Origin: Chamaelirium japonicum
Taxonomy: Eukaryota; Streptophyta; Magnoliopsida; Liliales; Melanthiaceae
DNA: 64,000 nt
Direction: 5' to 3'
Assembly: GCA_947650365.1 (NCBI GenBank)
Contig: CANTAL010000002.1
Coordinates: 627,501-691,500, forward strand
Shown here: in pieces, positions 59,831 through 64,000 of the stretch
Layout of the letters: each line of letters opens with the position of its first letter
How positions within the stretch are numbered: the stretch's first letter is position 1
Program-made: the position numbers and the translations under genes
Notes under the pieces: generated by a model
What the model saw: the letters and a program-made list of their open reading frames with translations, nothing else
The model's database searches: none
Told to the model about the DNA's origin: nothing

Positions 59831-60440
59831 GATCTCATAATAGTTGTAATGTTTTAAAAAAAAATTTAAAAAAATATTAATTATTTTTCAAGCAAAAAAT
59901 TTGTTTATTTAAATTAATTATTTTACTAAAAACATAATTTATAAATTTTTTGAATTATTAAATAATTTAAACGAAGAAAAATAATAGATAAAAGAAAATA
60001 AGTCTTGCTCCAGTCTATTCACCACGGGTATAGGTGTGAAGTAAAAAGGAATCTAAATTCTAAGGCTTCACTTCTCAATAGTATCATCTCAACGTTACTA
60101 TGATTATCATAGTAAATTCTCTTCTCTCTTCGTTTTAATTAAATGATTAATTTAATTAAAAAAATTATAGTAGCAACACTCCACTTAATTATCATAGTAA
60201 TAAAATAAAGTGAGAAGAGAGAAGATAATTAAATATTTATTTGATTATTTAATTATTTAACAATTTAATTTATTAAATAATTAAATTAATTAAATAATAG
60301 GAAGTATAGAAAGAAGATGAAGCACACTCGAATTTTTTGCTTTAAAAATATTTTATATTTTTTTAAAAAAATATATAAAACATTACAATTGTTGTGAGAT
60401 CGTTCGATCGGATGGCTGTCCATATTCGGACCTCTTCCAT
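59830..60440. repeat. AT-rich cores in both orientations
   Basis: 59,830-59,900 is the reversed promoter-side edge (CGATCTCATAATAGTTG). It joins AT sequence and a small sense unit (60,000-60,075), arms near 60,085 and 60,170, then a sense core edge (GGAAGTATAGAAAGAAGATG at 60,300, GATCGTTCGATCGGATGG at about 60,400). Confidence 0.7.
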
Positions 60441-63400
60441 GGATTAGGGTTTCTCGTAGATTGCTTAGGCCCTAAGTAAGCTTACCCTATAAATAATATA
60501 TGACACCTTTAGGGTGGGGCACGTTTGACGGTCCTATTTTTCTCCCATCTTACAATACGTTATCAGCACGAACATATCGAGCCCAGCCAACCAGTCACAA
60601 AAAAACGGAGAGAGAAACGAAGACAGAAGAGAGAGAAGAAGAGAGAAAATAACGAAGAGATAAACGAAGATAGAAGAGAGAAAAAGTCCTGCTCCAGTCC
60701 ATTAGCCATTGGTATAAGTGTGAAGGAAGAAGAAATCTAAATTCAAAAACTCTACTTCTATCTTCATTTCTCTCTCCGTTTTCTTACAATTGGTCGGCTA
60801 GGCTCGATAAGTTCGTGCTGATAACATGTTAAGAGATGGGAGAAAGAAAGAAGAGAATGGAGAGATAAACGAAGAGAGAAGAGAGAAGAGAGAAGAAGTC
60901 CTGCTCTCTCTAGTTTAAAATAATTTTTTATCTCTTTTCAATCAATACTTATTTATTTTAATTTATACTATAAGAGAAAAAGAGAGAAATAAAGAAAATG
61001 GGGAGAGAAACAAAAGATAACGTGTTATAAGATGCGAGAAAGAGAGAGCCATCAAATATGCCCTACCCTAAAGGGGTCATATATTATTTATTGGATAAGT
61101 AGTATGAGATGGGAGAAAGAGAGAGCCGTCAAATATGCCCTACCCTAAAGGGGTCGAATATTATTTATAGGGTAAGCTTACTTAGGGCCTAATAATTCTA
61201 TGGGAAACCCTAATCTATGGGAACAGATAGAAGAGAATAGAGAAATTTAATTATATTTTTGAGAAGTAAAGTTTTAGAATTTAGATTCCTTCTTAATTAA
61301 ACTAGATATGTTATCAGCACGAACATATCGAGCCCAGCCGACCAGTTGCAAGAAAACAGAGAGAGAAACAAAGACAGAAGTGGAGTTTTGGAATTTGGAT
61401 TATATCTTACTTTACACCTATACCCGTGGCCAATGGACAGGAGCATGACTTCTTCTTTCTTTATTTATATCTCCTTTCTCTTCTCTCTTCTTCTCTCTCT
61501 CCTGTCTTCATTTCTCTCTCCATTTTCTTGCGACTGGTCGGCTGGGCTTGATATGTTTGTGCTGATAACGTATTATGATTTGGGAGAAAGAGATAGAGCC
61601 GTCAAATATGCCCTACCCTAAAGGGGTCATGTATTATTTATAGGGTACGCTTACTTAGAGCCTAAGCAATCTATGGGAAATCCTAATCCATAGGAGAAGA
61701 GAGAAGAAAACGGAGATATTTAATTATATTATTGAGAAGTAGAGTTTTGGAATTCGGATTCCTTCTTACTTCAAACCTATACCCATGGCCAATGTACTGG
61801 AGCAGAACTTTTTCTCTCTTCATTTATCTCTCTATTTTCTTTTCTTTTCTTCTCTCTCTGCTATGTTTGTTTCTCTCTCTGTTTTCTTGTAACTAGTCTG
61901 CTGGGCTCGATATGCTTATATAGATAACGTGTTGTGAGATAGGAAAAAGAGAGAGAGCCGTCAAACGTACCCCACCATAAAGGGGTCATATAAATATTAA
62001 GAAGTGGTGTTTTGGAATTTAGATTCATTCTTACTTCAAATCTATACCCGTGGCCAATAGACTGGAGTATGACTTCTTCTCACTTCAATCTTTGTTTATC
62101 TCTCCATTATTTTCTTTCTTCTTCTCTCTCTTCTGTCTTCGTTTCTCTCTCTGTTTTCTTGTGACTGGTCGGTTGGGCTCGATATGTTCGTGCTGATAAT
62201 TTATTATGAGTTGGGATAAAGAGAGAGTCATCAAACTTGCCCTGCCCTAAAGGGGTCGTATATTATTTGTAGGGTAAGCTTACTTAGGGCCTAAGCAATC
62301 TATGAGAAACCTGAATCCATAGGAGAAGAAAAAAGAGAAAGGAGAGATTTAATTATATTATTAAGAAGTGGAGTTTTGGAATTTAGATTTCTTTTTACTT
62401 CACACCTATACCCGTGGTGAATGGACTGAAGCAGGACTTCTTCTCTCTTATCTCTTCATTTATCTTTTTGTTCTCTTCTTACTTGTCATAACATATTATC
62501 AGCACGAACATGTCAAGCCCAGCCGACCAGTCATAAGAAAACGGAGAGATAAATAAAGACAGAAGTGAGCGAAGAAGAGATAAGAGAACAGAAAGATAAA
62601 CAAAAAGAGAAGAGAGAAGAAGTCCTGCTCCAGTCCATTGGCCACGGGTATAGGTGTGAAGTAAGAATGAATCTAAATTCTGAAACTCCATAAAAGAGAG
62701 AGAAGAAAAGAGAAGAGAACGAAGAGATAAATGAAGTTAGAAGAGAAAAGAAGTCCTACTCCAGTCCATTGGCCATGGGTATAGGTGTGAAGTAAGAAGG
62801 AATCTAAATTCCAAAATTCCATTTCTATCTTCGTTTCTCTTCATTTTCTTGTGACTGGTTGGTTGGGCTCGATATTTTTGTGTTGATAACGTGTTATGAG
62901 ATGGGAGAAAGAGAGAGCCGTCAAACGTGCCCCTCCCTAAAGGGGTCGTATATTATTTATAGGGTAAGCTTAATTAGGGCTACCATTGAATCTCTCCCAT
63001 GGATTAGGATTTTCTATAGATTGCTTAGGCCCTAAGTAATCTTACCTTATAAATAATATATGACCCTTTTAGGGTGGGGCATGTTTGACGGCTCTCTCTT
63101 TCTCCCATCTTATTACAAGTTATCAGTACGAACATGTCAAGCCCAGCCGACCAGTCACAAGAAAACGGAGAGAGAAACGAAGACAGAAGTGGAGTTTAGG
63201 AATTTATATTCCTTCTTATGTCATACCTATACCCGTGGCCAATAGCCTAGAGTAGGACTTCTTCTTTCTTCATTTATCTCTCCATTCTCTTCTCTCTTCT
63301 TATCTCTCTTATGTGGAGTTTTGGAATTTAGATTCATTCTTACTTTACAGGTATACGCGTGGCCAATGGACTAGAGCAGGACTTCTTCTATCTTCTCTCT

Positions 63401-64000
63401 TTATATATCTCTCTGTTATATTCTCTCTCTTCTATCATCTTTTCTCTCTCTGTTTTCTTGTGACTGGTCGGTTAGGTTCGACATGTTCATGTTGATAATG
63501 TGTTGTGAGAAGAGAGAAGAGAACGGAGAGACAAACGAAGAGAGAAGAGAGAAGAAGTCCTGTTCCAGTCCATTCGCCACAGGTATAGGTGTGAATTAAG
63601 AAAGATTCTAAATTCCAAAACTCTACTTCTCAATAATTTAATTAAATCTCTTCGTTCTTTTTTCTCTTCGTCTATGGATTAGGGTTTCGCATAGATTGCT
63701 TAGGCCCTAAGTAAGCTTTTTCTATAAATAATATACGACCCCTTTAGGGTGGGGCACGTTTGACGGCTCTCTCATTCTCCCATCTCACAGCATGTTGTCA
63801 GTACGAATATATCGAGCCTAGCCGACCAGTCGCAAGAAAATAGTAGGAGAAATGAAGACAGAAGTGGAGTTTTGGTATTTATATTCCTTCTTACATCACA
63901 CTTATACCCGTGGCCAATGGACTGGAGCAGGACATCTCCTCTCTTCTCTCTTCATTTATCTCTCTGTTCGCTTCTCGCTTCTTATCTCTCTTCAGTCTTC
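60440..64000. repeat. Repeat array to the window edge
   Basis: A sense block with TTAGGGTTTCTC and TATA near 60,483, then mixed units. Reversed TATA blocks lie near 61,077, 61,157, 61,626, 62,264 and 62,953, and sense TATA near 63,052 and 63,722. Head-to-head joins lie at 61,373, 63,182 and 63,856. A patch at 60,910-60,980 (TAGTTTAAAATAATTTTTTA) is unexplained. No gene. The array continues past the window. Confidence 0.8.

Noticed and set aside
1-64000. CRISPR-like array of evenly spaced repeats
   Set aside because: Unit spacing is irregular, units occur in both orientations, intervening sequence is itself repetitive, and the context is a plant genome with a retrotransposon.
1-64000. Interstitial telomere repeats (TTTAGGG / CCCTAAA)
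   Set aside because: The motif appears once or twice per unit but never in tandem runs. It is part of the unit, not telomeric DNA.

Overview
The window looks like nuclear DNA of a flowering plant. It has no bacterial gene layout. It holds one decayed plant Ty3/gypsy retrotransposon of the Tat-like type, with a second ribonuclease H domain behind the reverse transcriptase. Almost everything else is one interspersed and tandem repeat family, very AT-rich in its spacers and strongly purine/pyrimidine asymmetric elsewhere. The sequence does not let me name a species. I find no host protein gene, tRNA or rRNA gene.

Repeat array (1-20,652 and 26,151-64,000). A full monomer is about 1.4 kb. In the orientation I call sense it contains, in order: an AT-rich core of 0.6-0.9 kb; a promoter-like block with a telo-box-like TTAGGGTTT, a TTAGG-C-CCTAA dyad, a GTAAGCTTAC palindrome and a CTATAAATA TATA box; a leader with CGTTATCAGCACGAAC; a polypurine stretch of 100-150 nt; and a tail ending AAACTCCACTTCTCAATA. 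Most copies are 250-450 bp derivatives without the core. I count roughly 70 TATA blocks, about half on each strand. The array has higher-order structure: three copies of a unit of about 6 kb (1-13.5 kb), three landmarks spaced about 10.5-10.9 kb apart (29.8, 40.3 and 51.2 kb), a 3.34 kb tandem duplication (43.9-50.6 kb), and a duplicated segment (26.2-27.7 and 57.3-58.8 kb) whose distal half is inverted in one copy. The layout resembles a small non-autonomous LTR element (LTR, primer site, polypurine tract, LTR) amplified into a satellite, but that is inference.

Retrotransposon (20,653-26,150, minus strand). It holds one LTR with a 43-bp minisatellite, a decayed primer-binding site, gag, a zinc-knuckle-like linker, protease, reverse transcriptase, RNase H and a second RNase H. 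It then stops abruptly against the array, so integrase and the 3' LTR are absent. Many in-frame stops, frameshifts and altered catalytic residues show it is dead.

LTR-derived insertion (37,763-38,640). A relative of that LTR sits in an array unit between perfect 5-bp target duplications, but both of its ends are the same LTR terminus in inverted orientation. This is the most unusual single structure in the window.

The many 60-170 codon open frames in the array are repeats of a few non-coding reading frames, mostly without an ATG start, and are not annotated as genes.
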